Assembly (NCBI GenBank): GCA_964483325.1
Contig: CAZAAW010000020.1
Coordinates: forward strand, 1 to 48,281
Origin: CAZAAW01 sp964483325
GTDB taxonomy: Bacteria > Pseudomonadota > Alphaproteobacteria > Rhizobiales > Kaistiaceae
Direction: 5' to 3'
Length of the DNA stretch: 48,281 bases
This document shows positions 16,110 through 25,100 of the stretch, piece by piece. The notes below the pieces were generated by a model. That model was not told where the DNA came from and did not search any database. It saw only the letters and a list, made by a program, of their open reading frames with translations. The translations under genes were made by a program, and so were the position numbers. Numbering within the stretch: the stretch's first letter is position 1; each line of letters starts with the position of its first letter.

Positions 16110-16910
16110 TCACGAGCCTCCAAGGTCGGACGGCACGGTGATGTTGTAGTGCGGATCGAGCTTGCCGCCTTTGACAAGGACGCGCTTGCCCGAACCCAGA
16201 TCGACGCGGGACATGTCGAGCCGGGATCGCCACGCATGGCGGTGGCGGTCGGCGAAGAAAAGAAAGAGCCGCTTCACCTTCACGCTGGTGCAAGCCTCCA
16301 GCAGAGTTTGCAAGCGGCGCGGGCTTAAATCGCTCATCCCTTCCATCAAGGCATCAACCTGATGGAAGCTTTCATGCTCGGGCAGTTCGTCGAGCAATTC
16401 GAGAACGGCGCGCTCCTTGCTGGAATAGCGGATGGGCAAGGTCAGGCCACCGGCGCCGACCATGACGGGGCTTGGCTCAGGTGGGGCGTCGGCATCACCA
16501 GGAAACAGCCGCAGGCTGTTGTGCCAATGAAAGGTCACGTCGAGCGGCAGGCTCGCCAGCCAGGTCGGCGGACGCTTCGGTCCGTAAAGGTGGACCTCGC
16601 GCATGGCTGTCGAAAGGTAATGGGCGTAACCCTGCTGTTCGAGCGCGGTGCGCCCGCCAACGGTCAGCGGAAGGTCCAGCACCGTCTTCTGGAGCGAGAC
16701 GACCACCTGCTGCCAGGTGAGCGGCGTGCGCGAGCGGCGATAGACGCGCCGGGCCGGGCTATAGAGCCAGCCCGCGCGAACGTACTGGCTGCGCAGCGCC
16801 GACGAGTAGCCGTGGGCCTCCATCCAGGCGGCATCGGCCAGGAGTCCCTCGGGGAGTTCCTGCTGGAGCCGGTTTAGCTTGCTGCCAGAACGCATATCCA
16901 TGCTTAGCAT
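16110..16910 (-). CDS. abiEi: AbiEi-family antitoxin
   Basis: A 266-aa type IV antitoxin. The N-terminus holds a winged-helix domain (LLADAAWMEAHGYSSALRSQYVRAGWLYSPARRVYRR), which in characterised AbiEi binds inverted repeats in its own promoter; the middle (VGGRTALEQQGYAHYLS, then VHLYGPKRPPTWL) and the C-terminal part (LSPRRLQTLLEACTSVKVKRLFLFFADRHRHAW) fit the family. It neutralises the toxin without a stable protein complex, by analogy. Starts at 16910, 16901 and 16895 are possible. The stop lies within the start region of abiEii. Confidence 0.9.
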   Translation of the reverse strand: MLSMDMRSGSKLNRLQQELPEGLLADAAWMEAHGYSSALRSQYVRAGWLYSPARRVYRRSRTPLTWQQVVVSLQKTVLDLPLTVGGRTALEQQGYAHYLSTAMREVHLYGPKRPPTWLASLPLDVTFHWHNSLRLFPGDADAPPEPSPVMVGAGGLTLPIRYSSKERAVLELLDELPEHESFHQVDALMEGMSDLSPRRLQTLLEACTSVKVKRLFLFFADRHRHAWRSRLDMSRVDLGSGKRVLVKGGKLDPHYNITVPSDLGGS

Positions 16911-16944
16911 TTTGGCGGATTTCCAAACCGATGTCGAGTTCAGA

Positions 16945-16985
16945 TTTCTTGAAATTCGCTAAGTTATGCTTCGTGTTTCATGAAA
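16945..16985. promoter_or_regulatory. tandem TTTCNNGAAA operators upstream of abiEi
   Basis: TTTCTTGAAA (16945-16954) and TTTCATGAAA (16976-16985) are two palindromic sites with centres 31 bp apart, close to three helical turns. They lie 35-75 bp upstream of the abiEi start in AT-rich DNA unlike its surroundings. AbiEi of Streptococcus agalactiae represses its operon by binding two inverted repeats, so these are likely autoregulation sites. The sites could also touch the divergent HTH gene. Confidence 0.6.
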
Positions 16986-17039
16986 TTTATAAACCGCCAT
17001 CAAGATCAATGAGAAGATCAGCCACACAGGATCGTCCTG

Positions 17040-17067
17040 GAAAATCCGCTTTCAGAGCGGAATTTTC
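17040..17067. promoter_or_regulatory. bulged hairpin in the abiEi-HTH gap
   Basis: GAAAATCCGCT (17040-17050), loop TTCAG, and AGCGGAATTTTC (17056-17067) pair over 11 bp with a single bulged base. It stands between the two divergent genes. It could end transcripts leaking in either direction or be an operator. No more can be said. Confidence 0.35.
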
Positions 17068-17194
17068 AATATGATGCCGAGGCGACTCCAGCCCCGCCGC
17101 CGTTGCTCGCCCTCGGGATGGGCAGCTACCGCGATCTTCCCTGATTTTCTCCGATCTTCTATATACTTCCCCAACCACGAGTTACGGCGGGCGC

Positions 17195-17392
17195 ATGGCC
17201 GACGAAATCCTGACGATCCGGGAGGTGGCGGAACTTCTCAAGATCAATGAGAAGACCGCCTACAAGCTCGCCTCGGCAGGCAAGATTCCTGGCTTCAAGG
17301 TCGGCGGATCGTGGCGGTTCCAGCGGCAGGAAATCGCAAACTGGATAAAGCGTAAGGTTGAGGAACAGCAGGGGAGCAGCGGGGGCGCATGA
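17195..17392 (+). CDS. excisionase-family HTH protein
   Basis: A 65-aa MerR-like HTH protein: ILTIREVAELLKINEKTAYKLASAGKIPGFKVGGSWRFQRQEIANWI. Proteins of this type often precede restriction or mobile-element operons and regulate them; the excisionase label refers to the fold. Its stop overlaps the hsdR start (ATGA), so the two are coupled. A TATATAC at 17160-17166 could be the -10 box; the -35 is weak. A 17-base segment of its HTH coding region (17239-17255) is repeated upstream at 17001-17017. Confidence 0.85.
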   Translation: MADEILTIREVAELLKINEKTAYKLASAGKIPGFKVGGSWRFQRQEIANWIKRKVEEQQGSSGGA

Positions 17393-19403
17393 CGAACGAA
17401 GCCGACACCTGCCGAAAATTCGTCGTGCCCAGGCTGCAATCCGCCGGTTGGGACAGCGAACCCCATTCCATCGCCGAGCAGCGCACCATCACGGATGGCC
17501 GCGTCATTCCCGTGGGCAAGGGCTTTGTCCGCAAGCTGCCCAAGCGGGTGGACTACCTGCTGCGCTACACGCGGGATTTTCCGCTCGCCGTGGTCGAGGC
17601 GAAGGCCAGCTACAAATCAGCGACCGATGCCGTGCAGCAGGCCCGCGACTATGCGGAAATCCTCGGCCTCAATTACGCCTACGCCACCAACGGCGCCGAA
17701 ATCATCGAAATCGACTATTTCAAGGGGACGGAAACGCGCGTCGCCGACTTCCCCACACCAGATGACCTTTGGCGACGCTATCAGGCGGGCAGTGGAATCG
17801 ACACGCCCGAGCGCGTGGAACACCTGATCGCTCCCTACAATACGGTCGGCGGCAAGCCGCCCCGCTACTATCAGCAGATCGCCATCAACCGCACGGTCGA
17901 AGCCATCCTTGCCGGAAGGAAGCGCCTGCTTCTCACGATGGCGACGGGCACCGGCAAGACCATCGTGGCCTTCCAGATTTGCTGGAAGCTCTGGTCGAGC
18001 CGCTGGAACACGACCGGGGAACATCGCAAGCCGCGCATCCTGTTCCTTGCGGATCGCAACATTCTCATCGACGACCCGAAGGACAAGACCTTCACTCCTT
18101 TCGGGGATGCGCGCCACAAGATCGAATCCGGCGAGATCGTCAAAAGCCGGGAAATGTATTTCGCCATATATCAGGCGCTGGCCGAGGACGAGCGCCGCGC
18201 CGGGCTTTTCCGGGACTATCCGCCGGACTTCTTCGACCTCATCATTGTCGATGAATGTCACCGGGGAAGCGCGCGGGACGACAGTTCATGGCGCGTCATC
18301 CTTGAGCATTTCAAGCCAGCCTATCAACTCGGCATGACGGCCACACCGCTGCGTGAAGACAACCGCGACACCTACCTCTATTTCGGCAATCCCATCTACG
18401 AATACAGCCTGCGCCAGGGCATCGACGACGGTTTCCTCGCGCCCTACCGCGTGCATCGCGTCGTCACCCAATGGGACGCGGCAGGCTGGCGGCCGAGCAA
18501 GGACGAGGTTGACCGCTTCGGCCGCGCGATCCCCGACGATGAATACCAGACCAAGGATTTCGAGCGATCTATCGCCTTGCGCGCCCGCACGGAGGCCATC
18601 GCCCGCCACCTGACCGACTTCCTCAAGAAGACCGACCGCTTCGCCAAGACCATCGTGTTCTGCGTCGATCAGGAACACGCCTCGGAAATGCGGCAGGCGC
18701 TGGTCAACCTCAATGCCGACCTTGTGGCGCAGTATCCCGACTATGTGGCGCGCGTCACCGCCGACGAGGGCGCCATCGGGCGCGGCCACCTGTCGAAGTT
18801 CCAAGACCTCGAAACCAAAACGCCGGTGATCCTCACGTCGTCGCAACTGCTGACGACGGGCGTCGATGCGCCGACCTGCAAGAATGTCGTCCTGGCCCGC
18901 GTCGTCGGTTCGATGAGCGAGTTCAAGCAGATCATCGGGCGCGGCACGCGCCTGCGCGACGATTACGGCAAGCTGTGGTTCAACATCCTCGACTACACCG
19001 GCTCGGCAACCCGCATGTTCGCCGACCCGGACTTCGACGGCGATCCGGCCCGGATCACGGAAGAAGAAGTGAACGACGCCGGCGAGACCACCGCGACGAC
19101 GGAGATCATCCCCGAAGGGCAGGAACCGGAGCCCGCCCTGCCGGACGAAGGCGAACCCGGCGTGATCGAGCCGCCGACCGGCGAACCGCGCAAATTCTAT
19201 TTCGACGGGGGCCAGGTCGAAGTCGTGGCCCATTTGGTCCACGAGCTTGATCCGAACGGCAAGCAGCTTCGCGTCGTCAAATATACCGACTACGCCGCCG
19301 AAAGCGTCCGCTCGCTGGTGCCGACCTCCGCCGAGCTTCGCAAGCGTTGGGCGGATGCAGACCAGCGCAGCGAGATCATCGCCGCGCTGGCTGCTGCCAG
19401 CGC
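17389..19403 (+). pseudogene. type I restriction subunit HsdR, 3'-truncated
   Basis: About 667 residues of an EcoEI-type HsdR, the nuclease-translocase of a type I restriction system. The N-terminal nuclease has RVDYLLRYTRDFPLAVVEAKA; Walker A is ATGTGKT near residue 187 and the DECH box is at 288; the second RecA lobe has GRGTRLRDD. Homology stops after RSEIIAALA at about 19391, where the C-terminal domain should continue for about 100 more residues. The frame does not close there: it runs antisense through the debranching gene to 20391, giving a chimeric 1000-aa frame with no meaning. hsdM and hsdS are absent, so no restriction activity is expected. Confidence 0.88.
19384..19403 (-). terminator. 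palindrome at the element/chromosome junction
   Basis: GCGCTGGC-TGCT-GCCAGCGC is a perfect 8-bp stem with a 4-nt loop, one base past the debranching-enzyme stop codon on the minus strand. It can serve as that gene's terminator. It is also the place where similarity to HsdR ends. Confidence 0.55.
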
Positions 19404-19404
19404 C

Positions 19405-21612
19405 TCAATGCGTCGTGAGCACGCGCAGGCCGCCGTCGCGGCGGAGGACGTCGACCACCACCTTCGATCCGGAGCGCCGCAGCGCCACGTCGACCGCGCC
19501 GTCGCCCAGCGCCAGATTGCGCAGGGTGACCTCGCTCAGGAAGTCCGGCAGCACCGGTCCGTCGAAGGTCACGCGCCGCTGCTCCGGGTCGAAGCCGAGG
19601 CCGAGGCAGGCCTGCAGCATGGCGAGCGGCGCCGCGGCGGCCCAGGCCTGCGGCATGCAGGCGACGGGATAGAAGGTCGGGCCGCGCGTGCGCTGGCGGG
19701 CGAAGCCGCAGAACAGCTCCGGCAGGCGGCGAAGGTCGATATAGGTCGAGGCCGCGAACAGCCCCTCGAAGATGCGGGCTGCCTGGCGCTTGAAGCCGTA
19801 GCGGGCAAGGCCGGCGGCGATCAGCGCGTTGTCGTGCGGCCAGACCGAGCCGTTGTGGTAGCTCATCGGGTTGTAGCGCGCCTCGTCGCTGGCGATGGTA
19901 CGCACGCCCCAGCCGCAGAACAGCGTCGGGTCCATCAGCATGCGCGCCAGCGCCTCGGCGCGTTGCGGCAGGGCGAGGCCGGTGAGCAGCGCATGGCCGG
20001 CATTGGAGCTCTTCACCCGGCAGGGGCGCTTGTCACCGTCGAGCGCCAGGACGTAGGTGCCGAGCGCCGGATCGAAGAAGGCGCTGTCGAAGGAGAGACG
20101 CAGGGCATCGGCGCGCCGGTCGAAATCGGCGGCGCGGTCCGCCTCGCCGAAGAGGCGCGCCATGTTGGCGGCGGCGCGCCAGGCGCCATAGGCATAGGCC
20201 TGCACTTCGGCGAGGGCGATTGTCCCCCGGGCCAGCGTGCCGTCGGCATGGAAGACGGAATCGCGGCTGTCCTTCCAGCCCTGGTTGGCCAGCCCTTCCT
20301 CGGTGCGCCGGCCGTATTCGACGAAGCCGTCGCCGTCGCGGTCGCCGTACCGGTCGATCCAGCCGAGCGCCGCCTCGATGTTGGGCCATAGATGACGCAG
20401 CGTGGCGAGATCGCCGCTGCGCTCCAGATAGGCGCCGGCCAGCATGACGAAGAGCGGCGTGGAATCGATGCTGCCGTAATAACGGCGGAACGGCACTTCG
20501 CGCAGCTCGGCCATTTCGCCGTAACGCATCTCGTGCAGGATCTTGCCGGGCTCGGCGTCGGCGGCGGCATCGAAGGCGGTCGCCTGGTTGGCGGCAAGAT
20601 GCAGCAGGACGCCGCGCGCCAGCGCCGGATCGAGCCACAGCGTTTCCAGCGCCGTGATCAGCGCGTCGCGGCCGAAGGCGGCGCTGAACCAGGGGATGCC
20701 GGCATAGGGGTAGGGCCCTTCCGGCGTCTCGGTGACCAGCATGGCGAGGTCGGCGACCGAGCGCCGCGCCGCCTCGTCGAAGATGGCGTTCGAGGTGACG
20801 ATTGTTGCGGCTCCGGCGACGGCAGCGCGGAGCGCCCGCCGGGCATCGCGCAGCCCGCGCATGAAGCCGATGCGCACCGGTTCGGCGGCGGCGCCGTCGC
20901 AGGCGATCTCCAGCACGATCGTCGCCGCACCGTGCGGCGCGATGTCGAAGAGGAAGGCGGCATGGTCCGCCGCCAGCTGACGCGGCGTCGGATCGAAGCG
21001 CAGCCGGGTCTCCCGCCGGCGGCCGTCGAGGCCGAGATAGGCGAGCCGCACCGCGTCCGCCGTCACCACAGGCGCCTGCATCGTGCCGCGCCGCGCCCGC
21101 TGTGTGCCGCGTACCTCGAACACGTCGGCGAAATCGGCGGCGAAGGCGAGATCGACCTCGACGCGGTGCGGCTGCTCGTCGAAATTACGGATGGCGATCC
21201 GCTCATGCCATGCGCCGTTCCACAGGAAGCGTGAACGGCGCAGGTGCAGGAGGTCATGCTCTAGCGTCCGCCGGCCATCGGCGTCGAAGAGATCCGGATT
21301 AGTGAGGTCGCATGTCAGCGTCGCATTGTCGTCGCGCAGCGTCGACGACAGCAGCATCGGCCGCTGCCCGGCGATTGTGAAATGGAGATGCGACAGGTAG
21401 CGCGTGTCGCGGTGGTAGAGCCCATCCGGGCTTCCCGGTCCGGCAAGCGCATCGCCATTGTGGTCGAACACGGCGAAGGTGTCGCCCTGCTTGAGGGTAT
21501 GCGGCCGGCGCTCCTGCAGCGAGATGGCGGCCGGGATGGAGAACTGCGGCGCCTCCGGCCCGCCCGGGGCCGGGGCATGCGCAACGGCATCCGCACTTGT
21601 CGTGCCGTGCAT
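19405..21612 (-). CDS. amylo-alpha-1,6-glucosidase (glycogen-debranching family)
   Basis: A 735-aa protein with the two-part layout of bacterial debranching enzymes. The N-terminal beta-sandwich domain (GDTFAVFDHNGDALAGPGSPDGLYHRDTRYLSHL) ends near residue 230; the C-terminal (alpha/alpha)6 barrel has YPYAGIPWFSAAFGRDALITALETLW, GWKDSRDSVFHADG and HNGSVWPHDNALIAAGL, which hold the acidic residues of the family. It would hydrolyse alpha-1,6 branches or a related oligosaccharide in the cytoplasm. A GGAGGG precedes the ATG. It lies 15 bases behind the glycosyltransferase gene and is surely in one operon with it; the pair is common in Alphaproteobacteria. Confidence 0.92.
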   Translation of the reverse strand: MHGTTSADAVAHAPAPGGPEAPQFSIPAAISLQERRPHTLKQGDTFAVFDHNGDALAGPGSPDGLYHRDTRYLSHLHFTIAGQRPMLLSSTLRDDNATLTCDLTNPDLFDADGRRTLEHDLLHLRRSRFLWNGAWHERIAIRNFDEQPHRVEVDLAFAADFADVFEVRGTQRARRGTMQAPVVTADAVRLAYLGLDGRRRETRLRFDPTPRQLAADHAAFLFDIAPHGAATIVLEIACDGAAAEPVRIGFMRGLRDARRALRAAVAGAATIVTSNAIFDEAARRSVADLAMLVTETPEGPYPYAGIPWFSAAFGRDALITALETLWLDPALARGVLLHLAANQATAFDAAADAEPGKILHEMRYGEMAELREVPFRRYYGSIDSTPLFVMLAGAYLERSGDLATLRHLWPNIEAALGWIDRYGDRDGDGFVEYGRRTEEGLANQGWKDSRDSVFHADGTLARGTIALAEVQAYAYGAWRAAANMARLFGEADRAADFDRRADALRLSFDSAFFDPALGTYVLALDGDKRPCRVKSSNAGHALLTGLALPQRAEALARMLMDPTLFCGWGVRTIASDEARYNPMSYHNGSVWPHDNALIAAGLARYGFKRQAARIFEGLFAASTYIDLRRLPELFCGFARQRTRGPTFYPVACMPQAWAAAAPLAMLQACLGLGFDPEQRRVTFDGPVLPDFLSEVTLRNLALGDGAVDVALRRSGSKVVVDVLRRDGGLRVLTTH

Positions 21613-21627
21613 GGTGAACCCTCCGCC

Positions 21628-22722
21628 TCAGGCGGCTGCCGGCAGGTTGGCCTGATCCTCGGCAGCCGCCGGCATCGGCGCCGCGGTTTCCCGGAGGCCG
21701 GGCAGGCCACGATAGATGGCGAGATAGTCGTGCGCCATGCGCTCGGCCGTGAAGCGCTTCTCGAACACGGCGCGGACCCCGGCGCGGTCGAGTTCGCCGG
21801 CCCGGCGCGCCGCTTCCACCGCCGCGTCGATATCGTCGACGATGAAGCCTGTGACGCCGTGGTCGATCACCTCCGGGACCGAGCCGCTGCGGAAGGCGAT
21901 CACCGGCGTCCCGCAGGCCATGGCCTCGATCATCACCAGGCCGAAGGGCTCCGGCCAGTCGATCGGGAAGAGCAGCGCCTTGGCATTGCCGAGGAGTTCG
22001 GCCTTCTGCTGTTCGTTGATCTCGCCGACGAACTCGACATTGCGGTAGCGCGGCAGCATGGGGGCGATCACCTCCTCCCAGTAGGCCTGATCGGCCTTGT
22101 CTACCTTGGCGGCCATCTTCAGCATCAGGCCGGCGCGCGCGGCGATCTCGATGGCCCGGTCGGGCCGCTTTTCGGGCGAGATGCGGCCGAGAAAGGCGAG
22201 ATAGTCGCCGTCGGGATTGGCCGTGAAGGGCAGGATATCGCGCGGCAGGCCGTGATGCACAGTTCCGGCCCAGTTCACCGGCGGCATCGGCCGGCGCTGG
22301 TCGTCCGAGATGGAGACGAGGGGATAATTCGGGAAGGCCGCGTAGAGCGGCCTGAAGTCCGGCAGATCGAGCCGGCCATGCAGCGTCGTCACCAGGCGGT
22401 CGGCGAAGGCGCTGGCGAGCGGATAGTGCAGGAAATCGACATGGAAATGCAGCACGTCGAACGCGTCTGCCCGGCGGCGCACCTTCTCCAGCATGATCAT
22501 GTGATAGGGGAGCGGGTCCCTGACGTCCGGATTCAGCCGCAGGGCCATGTCGCAGCATGGCACGAGTTCGGCGCTGGTCTGCGAATCGCCGCTGGCGAAC
22601 AGCGTCACCGCATGCCCCTGCCGGACCAGCTCCTCGGTGAGATAGGAGACGATGCGCTCGGTGCCGCCATAGAGGCGCGGCGGACAGCACTCGGCGAGCG
22701 GGGCGATCTGGGCGATCCTCAT
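21628..22722 (-). CDS. GT4-family glycosyltransferase
   Basis: A 364-aa GT-B glycosyltransferase. The N-terminal domain starts MRIAQIAPLAECCPPRLYGGTERIV with the glycine-rich acceptor loop; the C-terminal domain begins at DYLAFLGRISPEKRPDRAI and has PEPFGLVMIEAMACGTPVIAF, where E-x7-E binds the nucleotide-sugar donor. No signal or membrane segment is seen. AGGAGG stands nine bases before the ATG. The donor and acceptor are unknown; its partner debranching gene suggests a glucan or a glucosylated solute. Confidence 0.9.
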   Translation of the reverse strand: MRIAQIAPLAECCPPRLYGGTERIVSYLTEELVRQGHAVTLFASGDSQTSAELVPCCDMALRLNPDVRDPLPYHMIMLEKVRRRADAFDVLHFHVDFLHYPLASAFADRLVTTLHGRLDLPDFRPLYAAFPNYPLVSISDDQRRPMPPVNWAGTVHHGLPRDILPFTANPDGDYLAFLGRISPEKRPDRAIEIAARAGLMLKMAAKVDKADQAYWEEVIAPMLPRYRNVEFVGEINEQQKAELLGNAKALLFPIDWPEPFGLVMIEAMACGTPVIAFRSGSVPEVIDHGVTGFIVDDIDAAVEAARRAGELDRAGVRAVFEKRFTAERMAHDYLAIYRGLPGLRETAAPMPAAAEDQANLPAAA

Positions 22723-22771
22723 TGACGAAAAACCTCCTCGGTCCGAACAGACAGGCCGCCTCGCCGATGGC

Positions 22772-24400
22772 TCATTCCGGCTTCAGCACGAAAGTCTGCG
22801 CCGGCCCGGTGACGCTGGCCGGCACGGTGATGGTGATCTGCCGCTCGCCGCCGCTGCCGGTGAAGGCAAGGGTCACGCCATAGGCTTCCGAAAAGAGCGA
22901 CAGCGGCGGATCGTGCAGCAGATAGACGGGCTCAGCGCCGGCCTCGGCGAGGGGACGCAGCTCGGTGCGCAGGTCGCCGAGATCGAGGATGAGGCGGTCG
23001 CCCTGCAGGGCGAGGGACACCTCGCCGAGCTCGGCATTGGCATAGCGGCCGAGATAGGGAGCGACGGCAGCCGCATCGACCGCGCCGAGCGCCGGCAGCG
23101 GCCGTTCGGCGGCGAGCGCTTCCGCCTGCGCCTGCAGCGCGGCATCGAACGCCTGCGGCTGGTCGAACAGGAGCTCGAACAGCCGGAACTCCACCGCATG
23201 CTGGAAGGCGAGCGGCAGTGGCCGCAGCGAGAAGCCGTTGGTGAGGATGACGATGCCGAGGCCGGCATCCGGCACGAAGGCGATTTCGGCCGTGAAACCG
23301 GCCGTGCCGCCGGCATGGTCGATGATGCGCAGGCCCTTGTAGGTGCCGCTCATCCAGCCGAGGCCGTAACGCGCCATGCTCGCCGCCATCTCCGGCGGGC
23401 CGGCATAGAGGTTGGGCACGGCGACGCCCGCCGCCCAGGTCGCCTCGAGGTTTTCGGCCGAGACGATGCGATTGCCGTCTGGGGCGACGCCGTGCGCCAG
23501 CTCGGTCGAAAGATAGCGCGCCATCTCGCGGGCATTGGACCAGAGGGCGCCGGCCGGCCGGTAGGGCAGGAGGCCCTGCTCGGCCGTCAGCGGCAGCGTC
23601 TGCAGGCTGCCGGAGAGATCCGTGGCATGCGGCAGGGCGTAGTCGCCGCTTGCCAGCACCGCGTCGAAGTCGAAGGTGCTGCGCGTCATGCCGATCGGCC
23701 CCAGGACGCGCTCGCGCAGCGCCAGATCGTAGGGCGCGCCAAGGCTGCCGGTGCGGCCGTCGGCGGCGACGCCGAGCGCATAGCCGCCGGTCGCGACGAG
23801 GAGGTTGTTGTAGATGAAGGTCTCACCGTAAGGGGCGGCCGGAGCGACATCGCGGAGCGCTGCGACGACGCCTTCCGGCGTGAGGCTGCTGCCGATGAAG
23901 TAGGATTCGAGGTTGAGGCCGGGAATGCCGGAGCAGTTGCAGAAGGCGTCGCGGATCGTCAGGCGCCGGCTGAGCGCCGCATCCTTGACGGCGAATTCGG
24001 GAAGGATGTCGGCGAGCGGCGTTTCCCAGCCGAGACTGCCGTCGTCGACCAGCGTGCCGGCCAGCATGGTGGTCATCGACTTGGTGACCGAGCCGATCAT
24101 CATCATCGTGTCGGGCGTTACCGGCTGCGTGCGGCCGGCTTCGCGGACGCCGAAGCCCTTCAGGTAGACGACCCGGCCGTCCTCAACGACGGCGACGGCG
24201 GCTCCCGGCACGCCGAAGCGGTGCAGCGCCTCCGCGACATAGGCCTCGAAGGCAGCGCGCCGTTCGCCGGTCAGCGGCAGCGGCGCAACGCCGCCAAGGT
24301 CGGCGCGCGCCGCCGGGCTTCCGGGGGCGGTCCCGGAGGCAGGAGTCATGACGGTCAGCGCCGCCAGTGGCGCGAGAAGGAGTGAGACGAAGGGGCGCAT
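22772..24400 (-). CDS. secreted serine hydrolase, beta-lactamase/class C fold
   Basis: A 542-aa protein with a likely signal peptide (MRPFVSLLLAPLAALTVMTPASG). The catalytic SxxK is in MIGSVTKSMTTML, the YxN motif is YNN in ETFIYNNLLVATGGYALG, and the third element HAG is in IIDHAGGTAGFTAE. This is the penicillin-binding/beta-lactamase-related (Pfam Beta-lactamase) family, whose members include D-aminopeptidases and esterases. The C-terminal ~120 residues form a separate lipocalin-like beta domain (VAPYLGRYANAELGEVSLALQ). The periplasmic substrate is unknown; antibiotic resistance should not be assumed. Confidence 0.85.
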   Translation of the reverse strand: MRPFVSLLLAPLAALTVMTPASGTAPGSPAARADLGGVAPLPLTGERRAAFEAYVAEALHRFGVPGAAVAVVEDGRVVYLKGFGVREAGRTQPVTPDTMMMIGSVTKSMTTMLAGTLVDDGSLGWETPLADILPEFAVKDAALSRRLTIRDAFCNCSGIPGLNLESYFIGSSLTPEGVVAALRDVAPAAPYGETFIYNNLLVATGGYALGVAADGRTGSLGAPYDLALRERVLGPIGMTRSTFDFDAVLASGDYALPHATDLSGSLQTLPLTAEQGLLPYRPAGALWSNAREMARYLSTELAHGVAPDGNRIVSAENLEATWAAGVAVPNLYAGPPEMAASMARYGLGWMSGTYKGLRIIDHAGGTAGFTAEIAFVPDAGLGIVILTNGFSLRPLPLAFQHAVEFRLFELLFDQPQAFDAALQAQAEALAAERPLPALGAVDAAAVAPYLGRYANAELGEVSLALQGDRLILDLGDLRTELRPLAEAGAEPVYLLHDPPLSLFSEAYGVTLAFTGSGGERQITITVPASVTGPAQTFVLKPE

Positions 24401-24485
24401 GGGTCACCGGCGCTGAAACGCGCCGGACCCCCATTTCGATCCATGCGTCGATCATGGCCAGGATTGCCCGTCCCGGAATGCGAGC

Positions 24486-24950
24486 CTAGGCCAGCAGGTG
24501 CACCAGAACCATGACGGTCATGAAGACGATGATCAGCGATCCCACCGACCAGAGGGCCGCCCTGATATCGTGGATCTGCCCGGAAAGGTAGGCGGCGAAA
24601 TGCAGGAGCCGTGACACGGCATAGCCGTAGAAGAGCCACTGGGCAAGAACGAGCGAAGGCTCGGTGAGGACATAGAGGGCTCCCGCCACGAAGAAGAACG
24701 GGAGGTTCTCCAGATCATTCTGCTGGATGCGCCGGATACGCTCGACGCGCTCGTCGGGAAGCAGCTGCTTCGGGTCGGGCGCCGGGTTGAGCGGCGTCCT
24801 GCGCAGGTCTTCAGGTGAGCGAAATCCGCCTCTCACCTGCATCATTCTCACCACCGTCAGCCACGACATGGCGACGGCCTTGAGCACCATGATCGCCGCG
24901 GCGATCGCAAAGGCGGTGAAGACCGGATTATCGAAGCTCAGGAGCGACAT
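24486..24950 (-). CDS. MAPEG-family membrane protein
   Basis: A 154-aa inner-membrane protein with four hydrophobic segments: FTAFAIAAAIMVLKAVAMSW, LPFFFVAGALYVLT, VLAQWLFYGYAVSRLLHFAAYL and ALWSVGSLIIVFMTVMVLVHLL. The conserved core ERIRRIQQNDLENLPFFF is the MAPEG signature (RxxxNxxE/P region) of glutathione-using eicosanoid and microsomal transferases. The bacterial function is unclear. The methionine at 24950 (MSLLSF) is the likelier start than the one four codons upstream. Confidence 0.85.
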   Translation of the reverse strand: MSLLSFDNPVFTAFAIAAAIMVLKAVAMSWLTVVRMMQVRGGFRSPEDLRRTPLNPAPDPKQLLPDERVERIRRIQQNDLENLPFFFVAGALYVLTEPSLVLAQWLFYGYAVSRLLHFAAYLSGQIHDIRAALWSVGSLIIVFMTVMVLVHLLA

Positions 24951-25001
24951 GGCGCCCGTCAACTCCCCCTAACAGCCCAGCTCTATTCCGGAACGAGAAA
25001 A

Positions 25002-25076
25002 TGGCGCGCCCTAGGGGAATCGAACCCCTCTCTCCACCGTGAAAGGGTGGCGTCCTGACCGATAGACGAAGGGCGC
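25002..25076 (-). tRNA. tRNA-Glu (anticodon TTC)
   Basis: On the minus strand GCGCCCT/AGGGCGC form the acceptor stem, CCACC/GGTGG the anticodon stem with loop CTTTCAC (anticodon TTC), and GGGTTCGATTCCCC the T arm. CCA is encoded at 25002-25004. No integrase or repeated tRNA end lies beside it. Confidence 0.95.
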
Positions 25077-25100
25077 AGGCCGGCGGGTTATAGAGGCGAA

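Larger units (their letters stand above)
9501..19403. mobile_element. decayed integrative and mobilizable element inserted at guaA
   Basis: About 9.9 kb directly after the guaA stop contains, in order, integrase-associated repeats, a P4-type integrase pseudogene, alpA, a MOBQ relaxase gene, an oriT, traC, traD, an abiE toxin-antitoxin pair, an HTH gene and a truncated hsdR. The guaA 3' end is a known integration hotspot for islands with such integrases. There are no mating-pair-formation genes, so the element was mobilizable rather than self-transmissible. It is probably fixed now: the integrase has a nonsense codon and the right end is lost within hsdR. I saw no second copy of the guaA end near 19.4 kb, which supports loss of the right attachment site. 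Confidence 0.82.

Noticed and set aside
9501..19403. Self-transmissible integrative conjugative element
   Set aside because: No type IV secretion or coupling-protein genes are present; only the relaxase, oriT and small accessory genes are, so mobilizable is the furthest claim.
19404..20391. C-terminal continuation of the hsdR frame
   Set aside because: It is antisense to the debranching enzyme and shows no HsdR similarity.
22772..24400. Beta-lactamase resistance gene
   Set aside because: The SxxK, YxN and HAG motifs define a broad hydrolase family; the extra C-terminal domain and context give no support for antibiotic hydrolysis.
25002..25076. tRNA-Glu as an attachment site for a second element
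   Set aside because: No integrase gene and no repeat of the tRNA 3' end is seen in the neighbouring sequence.
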